A stretch of DNA of 64,000 nt from Pseudomonas nitroreducens NBRC 12694 (lineage in GTDB: Bacteria > Pseudomonadota > Gammaproteobacteria > Pseudomonadales > Pseudomonadaceae). Numbering within the stretch: position 1 is the first letter of the stretch; every line of letters starts with the position of its first letter. Below the pieces are notes generated by a model. It was not told the origin of the DNA. It worked only from the letters and a program-made list of their open reading frames with translations, and did no database searches. A program made the position numbers and the translations under genes. Shown here piece after piece: positions 16,559 through 24,404 of the stretch. The stretch is from NCBI RefSeq assembly GCF_002091755.1, contig NZ_BDAI01000004.1, positions 186,001 through 250,000 on the forward strand, written 5' to 3'.

Positions 16559-17749
16559 ATGCGTGCCGGAAGCTGGCCCTCGATCCTGCTCACCCTGGCC
16601 TTCGCCGTGATCATCGCGGCGTGCCACGGCAAGACCATCCTGCTGGTCGCCGACATCGCCAACGCCTTCTCGGTCAGCCCCTCGCGGGCCAGCTGGGTCG
16701 TGTCGGCGGTGGCGGTGGTCGCCGCCCTCGCCTCGCCGCTGGTCAACTGGATCGTGGCGCGGGTCGGCGAACGCCGTGCCATCGTCTTCGGCCTGTTGCT
16801 GGCGGCGGCGTGCAGCTACCTGGCGAGCCGCACTGAAGATTTCACCACGCTGATCACCCTGCGTGTCATCGAAGGCGCCGGCTACATCAGCGTGGTGCTC
16901 GCCGCACTCGCCCTGCTGGTGCACACCACCGAAGGCCATCGCCGCACCACCGCGCTGGCGTTCTGGTCGGTAGCCTCGCCCCTGGGCGGCGCCATCGCCA
17001 TCTTCGCCGTGGCACCCTATGTCGGCGGCCAGCATGGCGAATGGCGCAACGCCTTCAGCGGCCACGCGCTGGTGTTGCTGGTCCTGCTGCTGGCGACGCC
17101 GCTGCTGCCATCGGTGAACCTGGCGACCCGCAGTGAGCGCCACTCCCTGCGCCAGACCTTCCGCCTGTATGCCGATCCCTCCGTGCTGCGCCTGGCCCTG
17201 GCCGTGGGCGCACCACTGACCGTGGCGCTGGGCCTGGTGACCATCACCCCCGACTATTTCATCCACAGCCTGGGCGTTGCGCCGTCGACCATCGGCGTGA
17301 TCTCCACCATCGGCATCCTCTCCAGCGTGCTGGCCGGGCTGCTCGCCGGCTTCGTGCTCAACCTGCGCTTCTTCGGCCCGCTGGCCGTGGTCGGCGGCGC
17401 GTTGATCGGGGTGGTGCTGGAGGTGCTGGTGTTCATCCCCGGCATCGCGGCATCCACCGCCATCGTGGCGAAGATCGTCCAGGGCTTCGTTGGCAGCTTC
17501 GTCGTCGCCTGGGTGTTCACCAGCATCCCGCGCATGAGCCGTGGCGGCGACGTGATGGGCGCCGGCGGCGTGGCCGAGCAGGCGCTGTACCTGTCGATGT
17601 TCCTCGGCCCGGTGCTGCTGTTCCCGCTGTTCAGCCTGCCCTCGCGCCTGCCGTTCTTCGCCGTGCTGATCGTCGCCAGCCTGCTGCCGCTTTTCCTGCT
17701 CCCGCTGGGGCTGCGTTGGCGCGCTGCGGAACCGCCGGTAGCCGCCTGA
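16559..17749 (+). CDS. Major facilitator superfamily transporter (first)
   Basis: A 396-aa hydrophobic protein with about 12 predicted membrane segments in two halves. The loop motif GERRAIVFG between segments 2 and 3 (about residues 69-77) fits the MFS signature. The N-terminus is cytoplasmic and there is no signal peptide. ATG 16559 follows AGAGGA. It is the last plus-strand gene before the convergent aldolase-like gene and may be read from the TonB2-GMC-ALDH promoter. Direction and substrate of transport are unknown; uptake of the organosulfur substrate or export of an oxidised product would both fit. Confidence 0.8.
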   Translation: MRAGSWPSILLTLAFAVIIAACHGKTILLVADIANAFSVSPSRASWVVSAVAVVAALASPLVNWIVARVGERRAIVFGLLLAAACSYLASRTEDFTTLITLRVIEGAGYISVVLAALALLVHTTEGHRRTTALAFWSVASPLGGAIAIFAVAPYVGGQHGEWRNAFSGHALVLLVLLLATPLLPSVNLATRSERHSLRQTFRLYADPSVLRLALAVGAPLTVALGLVTITPDYFIHSLGVAPSTIGVISTIGILSSVLAGLLAGFVLNLRFFGPLAVVGGALIGVVLEVLVFIPGIAASTAIVAKIVQGFVGSFVVAWVFTSIPRMSRGGDVMGAGGVAEQALYLSMFLGPVLLFPLFSLPSRLPFFAVLIVASLLPLFLLPLGLRWRAAEPPVAA

Positions 17750-17789
17750 CCGAGTCGACATCGACAGGACGCTTCCTCTCGCGCTTTCC

Positions 17790-17871
17790 GTAGGATGGGT
17801 GGAGCTTGCGATACCCACCAGCCATGGTCGGGCGAACGCGATGGGTATCGCTTCGCTCCACGCCATCCTAC
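17790..17871. repeat. Inverted repeat of the GTAGGATGGGTGGAGC type
   Basis: The left arm (17790-17817) and right arm (17842-17871) are near-complementary, giving a long cruciform. This GTAGGATGGGTGGAGC...CTCCACGCCATCCTAC palindrome is a dispersed Pseudomonas intergenic element. It lies between convergent genes. Confidence 0.65.
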
Positions 17872-17960
17872 AAAGGCGCGCCGGAAAGCCGCGAATGTGA
17901 GCTCGCTCCTACAAAAGACGCGCAATGCGCGCAGCACCCGGAAGAATCCAGGCCAAAAGA

Positions 17961-17982
17961 AAAGCCCTCGCAAGAGGGCTTT
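17961..17982 (-). terminator. Bidirectional terminator of the aldolase-like gene
   Basis: The stem AAAGCCCTC (17961-17969) pairs with GAGGGCTTT (17974-17982), loop GCAA, with T-runs on both sides. It is 18 bp past the stop codon of the minus-strand gene and can also stop read-through from the MFS gene. Confidence 0.85.
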
Positions 17983-18000
17983 TTCAGTTCAGGCGAATAC

Positions 18001-18732
18001 TCAGGCCGCCGCGCCCAGCAGCTTCTGGCCCTGCTCCCAGAGGCCGGTCATTTTCCATTGCTGCTCCAGCACGCCGGGGCCGAATTCCTGGGAGCCGCCG
18101 AGGCCTTCGGCGAGGCCCTGGAAGTAGGCGCCTTCCTCGATCAGCAGGATCAGCTTGGACGCCTTGATCAGGTCGTCGCTCCAGAAGGTCGCGCCGCCGT
18201 TGGCTTCGAGGATGGCCGGGGTGTGCGGGTTCTCGGCGATACGGTCGAGGATGAACAGTGGTTCGGGCTGGCGGCGGTCGATGTAGATCGGCAGCTCGCG
18301 GGCCAGGGTCACACGCTGGGAAGCGGCGTAGCGGATCGGCAGCACGCGATGGGCGCTGGCCCAGCCGCCGAGGTACGGCGTGTGGACGTGGATCACCACA
18401 TTGATTTCCGGGCGTGCCTGGAAGATCGCCGCATAGCGCTTGCCGTTGCCACCAGCACCACGGCCACTGAGCGGAGTCGCGCCGGGGATGCTTTCGTCGA
18501 GGATCACTTCGCCGTCATAGGTCGCAACCACCGCGCGGATTTCCTGGTCGTCGGCCCAGGGGGTCGGCGCGTGGACGGCGATCACCTGATCGCTGTCCGG
18601 CACGCGCACATAGGCCTGGTAGGTGTTGGTGGCGGTGAGGGTGCGGCTCTCCTTGAGCACGCGGAAGGCCTTGGCGAAGTCGCGGCGGACCTGTTCGAGC
18701 TGGCTGGCGAGTTGCGGATCGAGAGTGGACAT
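18001..18732 (-). CDS. Class II aldolase/adducin-family protein
   Basis: A 243-aa protein of the class II aldolase fold. Zinc-binding HVHTP is present (about residues 117-121) after the usual QARPEINVVIHVHTP helix. Where these enzymes normally have a third zinc His in an N-H-G motif, this protein reads EANGGATFW, so that ligand is missing. The reaction is therefore uncertain: aldolase, decarboxylase or a changed activity. It is expressed from a sigma-54 promoter divergent from the monooxygenase-desulfinase operon, so it probably acts in the same pathway, perhaps on the carbon fragment left after C-S cleavage. Confidence 0.8.
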   Translation of the reverse strand: MSTLDPQLASQLEQVRRDFAKAFRVLKESRTLTATNTYQAYVRVPDSDQVIAVHAPTPWADDQEIRAVVATYDGEVILDESIPGATPLSGRGAGGNGKRYAAIFQARPEINVVIHVHTPYLGGWASAHRVLPIRYAASQRVTLARELPIYIDRRQPEPLFILDRIAENPHTPAILEANGGATFWSDDLIKASKLILLIEEGAYFQGLAEGLGGSQEFGPGVLEQQWKMTGLWEQGQKLLGAAA

Positions 18733-18789
18733 GGAATGCCTCCTGGCAGTCGGGGATGGATGAACCGCGTGGCGGTGTTGCAGAGACTG

Positions 18790-18805
18790 AGCAGGACTTG
18801 TGCCA
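18790..18805 (-). promoter_or_regulatory. Sigma-54 promoter of the aldolase-like gene
   Basis: On the minus strand the sequence reads TGGCAC-AAGTC-CTGCT with GG and GC 10 bp apart. The start site would be near 18779, about 45 bases before the ATG. It is divergent from the promoter at 19001-19016. Confidence 0.75.
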
Positions 18806-18888
18806 CTTAAAAATATCCATATTAATCAGGTAGTTAAGAAATAAATTCGATCACACCAGCACACTAGCCACGGCTGAGCGGGCGAAAT

Positions 18889-18959
18889 TGCTGCCCCCCC
18901 AGCATCCCCTGCTGACCCACTGCTGCTGTACAGACAAACGCCCTGCTGCCGTAGCAGCA
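18889..18959. promoter_or_regulatory. Shared TGCTG/CAGCA dyads between two divergent sigma-54 promoters
   Basis: TGCTG-N6-CAGCA (18889-18904) and TGCTGC-CGTA-GCAGCA (18944-18959) lie 55 bp apart, with the palindrome CTGTACAG (18926-18933) between them. They sit between the aldolase promoter and the monooxygenase promoter, 50-105 bp from the latter. They are placed to serve both as enhancer sites. Confidence 0.6.
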
Positions 18960-19000
18960 CACCACCCTGAAAGCCTCGCCCTGCCTGGCCTGCAGCCTTT

Positions 19001-19016
19001 GGGCACAGCCCTTGCT
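19001..19016 (+). promoter_or_regulatory. Sigma-54 promoter of the monooxygenase-desulfinase operon
   Basis: GGGCAC-AGCCC-TTGCT has the invariant GG and GC 10 bp apart and a good -12 box. The start site would be near 19027, giving a 45-base leader before the ATG at 19072. Confidence 0.75.
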
Positions 19017-19071
19017 GAAGACCTTGCACGAGCAGCACGACGCTGCCCCCGCAACGTAAAGGAGCAAGGCC

Positions 19072-20226
19072 ATGAGCACCGAATTCTTCTGGCGACTGCC
19101 GCTGGGCAGCGACGGTCCCTATCTCGCCTCGGACAAGAACAACCGCGGCAGCCACATCGATCGCCCCGGCAACATCGCCCCGGGCCGCCTGCCCAACGGC
19201 GAACCGGACGGTTTCACCTACATCGACTACATCGCCCAGGTCGCCAAGGCCGCCGAGATCGCCGGCTTCGAAGGGGCGCTGTTGCCCACCGGACCGGAGC
19301 CGTGGATCGCTGCCGCCGCGCTGGCCCGCGAGACCCGCCGGATCAAGTTCCTCATTGCCTTCCAGGCCGCCTGGACCTTGCCGGCCTACGCTGCGCAGCA
19401 GGCCGCGATCCTCCAGCACCTGTCCCGCGACCGCCTGGAGTGGAACATCATCACCGGCGGCAACCCCGCCAGCCAGCGCGCCAATGGCGACTTCCTCGAG
19501 CACGACAAGCGCTACCAGCGCACCGGCGAGTTCCTCGACATCATCGACGGCCTGTGGAAGAACGAGCAGTTCTCCTACCAGGGCGATATCTACCAGCTGG
19601 AGAACGGATCACTGCCCATCGCGCTGCGCAACGTGCGCAAACCGGGCGTGTACTTCTCCGGTTTCTCCGACCCGGCACTGGACGTCGCGGCGAAGCACGC
19701 CGACGTCTACCTGAACTGGGCCGAACCCATCGACAAGCTCAAGCCGCACCTGGAGCGCGTGCGCGAGCTGGCCGACAAGCAGGGCCGCGAAATCCGCTTC
19801 GGCATCCGCATCGACCTGTTCGCCCGCGAAACCGAAGAGGCCGCCTGGAGCGAGCTGCGCCGCCAGTACGAGCGCATCGACGCGCGCACCAGCGCCTTCA
19901 TCAAGAACTTCGCCACCGGCTCGGATTCCGTCGGCGCCGCGCGGCAGACCGCCTACCACCAGAACGTCGAGCGCTTCGACGACCTGATCCTGGGCCCCAA
20001 CCTCTGGGCCGGCTTCGGCAAGGCCAAGCCGGGGCCGACCATCGGCCTGGTGGGCAGCCACGAGAACGTCGCCGAGCGTCTCGCCGAATACCGCGACGCC
20101 GGTTTCTCCACCTTCATCCTCGCCGGCAATCCGCACCTCGAAGAAGCCCTGCGCATCGGCCAGGAAGTGCTGCCGCTGGTGCAGGGCAAACGGGCCGACG
20201 TCCACGAACTCAAGGCCCGCGCCTGA
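19072..20226 (+). CDS. FMNH2-dependent monooxygenase, SsuD (alkanesulfonate monooxygenase) family
   Basis: A 384-aa bacterial-luciferase-like flavin monooxygenase. Features shared with SsuD are EFFWRLP at the start, RIKFLIAFQ, RLEWNIITGGNP, VYLNWAEP, GIRIDLFARE, DLILGPNLWAGFG and FILAGNPHLEEALRIG near the end. The stretch EHDKRYQRTGEFLDIIDGLW also recalls the sulfone monooxygenase SfnG. Such enzymes use reduced flavin and O2 to cleave a C-S bond; no flavin reductase gene is in this operon. Strong ribosome-binding site AAAGGAG. It is the first gene of a sigma-54 operon and is followed 17 bp later by a DszB-like desulfinase, suggesting two consecutive desulfurisation steps. Confidence 0.88.
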   Translation: MSTEFFWRLPLGSDGPYLASDKNNRGSHIDRPGNIAPGRLPNGEPDGFTYIDYIAQVAKAAEIAGFEGALLPTGPEPWIAAAALARETRRIKFLIAFQAAWTLPAYAAQQAAILQHLSRDRLEWNIITGGNPASQRANGDFLEHDKRYQRTGEFLDIIDGLWKNEQFSYQGDIYQLENGSLPIALRNVRKPGVYFSGFSDPALDVAAKHADVYLNWAEPIDKLKPHLERVRELADKQGREIRFGIRIDLFARETEEAAWSELRRQYERIDARTSAFIKNFATGSDSVGAARQTAYHQNVERFDDLILGPNLWAGFGKAKPGPTIGLVGSHENVAERLAEYRDAGFSTFILAGNPHLEEALRIGQEVLPLVQGKRADVHELKARA

Positions 20227-20243
20227 CCCACAAGGAGCTGCAC

Positions 20244-21299
20244 ATGTCCCGTCCCCTCGATACCCTCTGGTACACCCGTTGCCCGGTGCCCACCGGCCTT
20301 GGCATCGCCGTGCAGAAAGGCTGGCTGGAAGAAGCCCTTGCCGAGCAGGGCACGCAGATCAAGTCGCTGCGCGAGTCCGCCGACCAGGCAGTGCGAGAGT
20401 CGCACTTCGACCACACGCTGCAGAACTCGGTACGCCATGGCGGCAACATCCCGGCCATCTGGGCCCGCGCCAGCGGCCGCGAGACCCGAGTGATCGGCCT
20501 GTCCTGGGCCGATGAAGCGCAGCTGATCCTGACCACCGCCGAGAGCGGCATCCGTACCGTGCGCGACCTCAAGGGCCGGCGCTTCGGCCTGCCCGACTGG
20601 AGCGGCGCGCAAATCGACTTCACCCGCGCCCAGGCAATCCGCGGCCTGGAAAACGCCTTGCGCCTGGAAGGCCTGGAAGTGCGCGACCTGGAGCTGGTGG
20701 ACTTCGGCCTGAAGGGCACCTTCAGCGACGAGGCGCCGAGCAACATCGTCGGCATCACGGGCCATGGCGGCAGCCGTCGGCGCAGCCAGAACCCGGAACT
20801 GGTCGGCCTGCTGCGTGGCGAAGTCGACGCGATCTTCCTCAAGGGCGCCCACGCCGTGCAGCTGGCGCAGCAGTTCGGCCTGCACACGGTGATCGACACC
20901 GGCGCGCATCCGGAGCCGCTGATCCGCGCCAACAACGGCACGCCGCGCACCCTGAGCGTCGACCTCAACCTGCTGGAGCAACACCCCGACGCCGCCACCG
21001 CGATCCTCGCCTCGGTGCTGCGCGCCGAGGACTGGGCCCACCAGCACCCGGATGACACCCGCCGCTACCTGGCGCGAGAAACCAACAGCAGCGAATTCTG
21101 GGTCGCCACCGCCTACGGCGAGGACGCCCACCTGCGCCTGCGCACCAACCTGGACGAAGGCTCGATCCTCGCCCTGCAGGACTTCACCGACTTCCTGCAA
21201 CGCTGGAAATTCATCCCGGCAAGCGTCGACGTGCGCGCGTGGATCGACCCTCGCCCGCTCGAAGCCCTGCGCAGTCGCCTGGCACAGAAGACCGGCTGA
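20244..21299 (+). CDS. DszB-family sulfinate desulfinase, catalytic residues intact
   Basis: A 351-aa cytoplasmic protein with no signal peptide, related to DszB (2-hydroxybiphenyl-2-sulfinate desulfinase), which shares the fold of ABC binding proteins. DszB's catalytic Cys27, His60 and Arg70 correspond to C13 (TLWYTRCPVP), H54 and R64, with the same HF-x8-R-x-GG-x-IP spacing. Later matches include GRRFGLP, GLEVRDLELV, WAHQHPDDTRRYLA and the final VRAWIDP. The expected reaction is R-sulfinate to R-H plus sulfite. Routine annotation would call it a sulfonate-binding protein, but it has no export signal. ATG 20244 follows AAGGAG, 17 bp after the monooxygenase. The substrate is unknown. Confidence 0.78.
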   Translation: MSRPLDTLWYTRCPVPTGLGIAVQKGWLEEALAEQGTQIKSLRESADQAVRESHFDHTLQNSVRHGGNIPAIWARASGRETRVIGLSWADEAQLILTTAESGIRTVRDLKGRRFGLPDWSGAQIDFTRAQAIRGLENALRLEGLEVRDLELVDFGLKGTFSDEAPSNIVGITGHGGSRRRSQNPELVGLLRGEVDAIFLKGAHAVQLAQQFGLHTVIDTGAHPEPLIRANNGTPRTLSVDLNLLEQHPDAATAILASVLRAEDWAHQHPDDTRRYLARETNSSEFWVATAYGEDAHLRLRTNLDEGSILALQDFTDFLQRWKFIPASVDVRAWIDPRPLEALRSRLAQKTG

Positions 21300-21339
21300 T
21301 CAACGTCACGAGGGCGACTCCCTCTGTTTCTCGACCTGG

Positions 21340-21367
21340 GCCCCCGCGCGACGGCGCGGGGGCTTTC
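21340..21367 (+). terminator. Intrinsic terminator between the two DszB-like genes
   Basis: A 10-bp GC-only stem (21340-21349 with 21354-21363, loop GACG) is followed by TTTCTT. It sits 19 bp upstream of the next start codon, so it can limit transcription of the downstream transporter genes. Confidence 0.75.
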
Positions 21368-21385
21368 TTACCCCGACGGACACCC

Positions 21386-22441
21386 ATGAGCACACCGCTG
21401 GAAACCCTCTGGTACACCCACAGCCCCGTTCCCACGGGACTCGGCATCGCCGTCGAATCCGGGCGTCTGGCCCAGGCCTTCCGCCCGTTCGGCACACGCA
21501 TCCAGTCGCTGCGCGAATCCTCCGAGCGTGAGGTGCGCGAGGCGCATTTCGATCACCACCTGCCCTACTCGGTACGCCAGGGCGGCAACATCCCGGCCAT
21601 CTGGGCTCGCGCCAGCGGCGCGAGCACGCGGGTGATCGGGCTGTCGTGGAGCGACGAGGTGCAGCTCATCGTCAGCGCGCCGGACAGCGGCGTACGCAGC
21701 ATCCGCGACCTGCGCCACCGGCGCTTCGGCCTGCCGAAGTGGGCCAACGTGCAGATCGACTTCACCCGTGCCCAGTCCCTGCGCGGCCTGGAAAACGCCC
21801 TGCGTCTGGAAGGCCTGGAAGTGCGCGACGTCGAGCTGGTGGACTACCCCTACGGCGGCACCTACAGCGACGACCCGGTGCGCCATGTGTTCGGCGCCCA
21901 GGTGGCGCTCAAGGGCAACCGTGTGGTGCAGCGCAACAACGAGCTGATCGGCCTGCTGCGCGGCGACATCGATGCCATCTTCCTCAAGGGTGCGCATGGC
22001 CTGCAGCTGGCCCATGAGTTCGGCCTGCACGTGGTGCTGGATGTCGGCTCGCACCCCGAGCCGCTGGTACGCTCGAACATCGGCACGCCACGCACCCTGA
22101 CCGTCGACCAACGGTTGCTGGACGAGCATTTCGACGCCGCCGTGCGGGTGCTCGACACCATCCTGCGCGCCGAACAATGGGCCTGGGCGCACCCGGAGGA
22201 GACCCGCCGCTTCCTCGCTCGCGAGCTGAACACCAGCGAATTCTGGGTGGCCAGCGCCTATGGCGAGGACGCCCACCTGCGCCTGCAGACCAACCTTGCC
22301 GAGCGCTCGATCAACTCGCTGCGCGATCTCACCGGCTTCCTGCAACGCTGGGATTTCATCGCCCGCGACTTCTCCGTGGACGACTGGATCGACCCGCGCC
22401 CGCTGGAAGCCCTGCTGGGGAAGATCGATGTCGCCATCTGA
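21386..22441 (+). CDS. DszB-family paralogue with Cys13 replaced by Ser
   Basis: Also exactly 351 aa and clearly a duplicate of the preceding gene (TLWYTHSPVPTGLGIAV; REAHFDHH; SVRQGGNIPAIWARASG). H54 and R64 are kept but the nucleophile position is Ser13 (codon AGC; TGC in the paralogue), a one-base difference. It has no signal peptide. Known DszB chemistry needs the Cys, so this copy may be a binding or sensing subunit, a partner of the active paralogue, or an enzyme with a changed reaction. It lies downstream of a terminator and overlaps the following MFS gene by 14 bp. Confidence 0.75.
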   Translation: MSTPLETLWYTHSPVPTGLGIAVESGRLAQAFRPFGTRIQSLRESSEREVREAHFDHHLPYSVRQGGNIPAIWARASGASTRVIGLSWSDEVQLIVSAPDSGVRSIRDLRHRRFGLPKWANVQIDFTRAQSLRGLENALRLEGLEVRDVELVDYPYGGTYSDDPVRHVFGAQVALKGNRVVQRNNELIGLLRGDIDAIFLKGAHGLQLAHEFGLHVVLDVGSHPEPLVRSNIGTPRTLTVDQRLLDEHFDAAVRVLDTILRAEQWAWAHPEETRRFLARELNTSEFWVASAYGEDAHLRLQTNLAERSINSLRDLTGFLQRWDFIARDFSVDDWIDPRPLEALLGKIDVAI

Positions 22442-23642
22442 CCCGCATGGGAAGCCCGGGGCCTTCCTGCTCAACTTCATGCTGCTGGCGGCCTTCAGCG
22501 GCGCGACCATCGGCATGGCGAAGATCGTCACCACGCTCTACGCCATCAGCATCGGCGCCAACGCCATGCAGATCGGCATCATCTCGGCCATGGAAGCCCT
22601 CGGCATGGTGATCCTGACCCTGCCGGCCGGCTTCGTCATCGCCCGCTTCGGTGCGCGCCGGGTGTACTTCCTCGCCAGCCTCGGGCCGATGCTGCTGAAC
22701 CTGGCCATCCCGCTGTTCGGCGGCTGGCTGTGGCTGGCGTTTGCGCGCCTGCTGATCGGCCTGTGCATCCCGTTCCGCATCGTCGCCATGAACAGTGCCT
22801 TCCTGCGCCAGCTCAAGCGCATCGGCAACGACAAGGCCGGCTGGTACCGCGGTTCGCTGACCCTAGGCATGGGCCTGCTCGGCCCGCTGCTGGGCAACTG
22901 GCTGAGCGGCGCGACGAGCTTCAGCTGGGGCTTCGCCGCCATCGGCCTGTGCTTCGGCCTGATGGCCTTCTACAGCCTCGGCTTCTGGGAAGGCGAAGCC
23001 CCCAGCGAAGACGTGCCCGTCGCGGCCGCCACCGGCGGCTTGCTGCAACAGGTCGGCGCCATGCTGGCCAATGTCGAGATCGCCGAGAGCTGCCTGATCG
23101 AACTGCTCAGCGCCGCCACCAGCGCGCTGTTCGGCACCTTCATCCTGCTGCTGGCGATGGACGTCGCTGGTCTCTCGCAAGGCCAGGCCGTGAGCCTGGT
23201 GATGATCCAGGGCCTGGCCTCGGTGCTCGGCCTGTTCGGCTTCGGCTACCTGATCGAGCGCAGCGGCCGGCGCCTTGCCTACATCGGCAGCCTCAGTGCG
23301 GCACTGCTCGCCCTGCTGCTGCTCGGCAGCGCGCACAACTATTGGCTGCTGGCCCTGGGCGGCGTGCTGCTCAGCGCCGCGGCGGCGCTCATCCACCTGG
23401 TGAACATGGCCCAGTTGGGCGAGCACGCCATGGACAAGAGCAAGATTTCCGGCCTGTTCAACCTCGCCTCGATGTCCGGCAGCTTTTCCGGCGCGCTGCT
23501 GGGCGGGGCGATCAGCCACTTCGTCGGGCTGGGCAACCTGTTCCTCTGCTGGATTCCCCTGGTGCTGCTGGCTGCGCTGTTCTGCTGGCAACGCAAGCTG
23601 CGCCGGCAAACCACCGAGCCGCTGCTCGGCCAGGAGGGCTGA
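22428..23642 (+). CDS. Major facilitator superfamily transporter (second)
   Basis: A 404-aa integral membrane protein with about 12 segments; the short cytoplasmic start (MSPSDPHGKPGAFLLNF) leads straight into segment 1. The loop ARFGARRVYF (residues about 74-83) matches the MFS segment 2-3 motif, and YLIERSGRRLAYIG gives the second-half repeat. ATG 22428 follows GGGGA and overlaps the preceding gene by 14 bp. The stop codon is directly followed by the ABC permease ATG. The substrate is unknown; sulfite or product export is one possibility. Confidence 0.8.
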   Translation: MSPSDPHGKPGAFLLNFMLLAAFSGATIGMAKIVTTLYAISIGANAMQIGIISAMEALGMVILTLPAGFVIARFGARRVYFLASLGPMLLNLAIPLFGGWLWLAFARLLIGLCIPFRIVAMNSAFLRQLKRIGNDKAGWYRGSLTLGMGLLGPLLGNWLSGATSFSWGFAAIGLCFGLMAFYSLGFWEGEAPSEDVPVAAATGGLLQQVGAMLANVEIAESCLIELLSAATSALFGTFILLLAMDVAGLSQGQAVSLVMIQGLASVLGLFGFGYLIERSGRRLAYIGSLSAALLALLLLGSAHNYWLLALGGVLLSAAAALIHLVNMAQLGEHAMDKSKISGLFNLASMSGSFSGALLGGAISHFVGLGNLFLCWIPLVLLAALFCWQRKLRRQTTEPLLGQEG

Positions 23643-24404
23643 ATGGCCACGCGTACCCTGGATCGCCTGAGCTGGTTTGTCTCGCCGCTGCTCCTGCTGC
23701 TCGCCTGGTTCATGGCCGCGCGCGCGGGCTGGTTCCCCCCGCAACTGCTGGTGCCGCCGGCGGAAGTCTGGGCCAGCTTCAAGGACCTGCTGGCCAGCGG
23801 CGAGCTGCGCGAGCACGTGGTCAACAGCCTGTCGCGCCTGGCCATCGGCTTCAGCATCGGCGCGCTGGGCGGCCTGGTCTTCGGCACCGCCATGGCGCTG
23901 TCGAAAACCGTTGAAGCCTACTGCGCACCGTTGTTCCACACGCTGCGCCAGGTGCCGTCGATCGCGCTGATCCCGATGTTCATCCTGTTCTTCGGCGTGG
24001 AAGAAACCTTCAAGATCCTGATCGTCACCAAGGCCGCCTTCTTCCCCGTGGCGCTGGCCGCCAGCGAGGGGGTGAAGGGCATCCCGCGCGGCTACTTCGA
24101 GGTCGCCAGCGTGTACCGCCTGCCGCTGTGGAGCCTGCTGCGCGACGTCGCCTTCCCCGCCGCCGCGCCACCCATCGTCACCGGCCTGCGCATCAGCCTG
24201 AGCCGCGCCTGGATGGTACTGGTGGCCGCCGAGCTGCTCGCCGCCGACAGCGGCCTGGGGCAGATGATCGAGCTGAGCCGGCAGATGCTGCGCATCGACA
24301 TCGTGATGGTCGGGGTGATCGTCACCGGCGCCATCGGCTTCATGCTCGATTTCGCCTTCCGCCTGCTGGAGAGGCACCTGCTGCGCTGGAGACCGACGCC
24401 ATGA
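23643..24404 (+). CDS. ABC transporter permease, SsuC/TauC family (first)
   Basis: A 253-aa permease with about six membrane segments. The EAA loop that contacts the ATPase is visible as FEVASVYRLPLWSLLRDVAFPAAAP. It forms the inner-membrane channel of a sulfonate/nitrate/taurine-type importer. Its ATG follows the MFS stop codon directly, and its end overlaps the next permease (ATGA), so the two are translationally coupled. Two different permeases suggest a heterodimeric channel, whereas SsuC is a single permease. Confidence 0.9.
   Translation: MATRTLDRLSWFVSPLLLLLAWFMAARAGWFPPQLLVPPAEVWASFKDLLASGELREHVVNSLSRLAIGFSIGALGGLVFGTAMALSKTVEAYCAPLFHTLRQVPSIALIPMFILFFGVEETFKILIVTKAAFFPVALAASEGVKGIPRGYFEVASVYRLPLWSLLRDVAFPAAAPPIVTGLRISLSRAWMVLVAAELLAADSGLGQMIELSRQMLRIDIVMVGVIVTGAIGFMLDFAFRLLERHLLRWRPTP

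Noticed and set aside
18888..20243. In-frame upstream extension of the DszB-like gene across the monooxygenase
   Set aside because: The frame overlaps the well-supported monooxygenase in another frame and the product there is Arg/Pro-rich. The ATG at 20244 with AAGGAG matches the conserved start.
20244..22441. Annotation of the two DszB-like genes as periplasmic substrate-binding proteins
   Set aside because: Neither has a signal peptide or lipobox, and the first keeps the desulfinase catalytic residues. The shared fold explains the usual label, but it does not fit the location.
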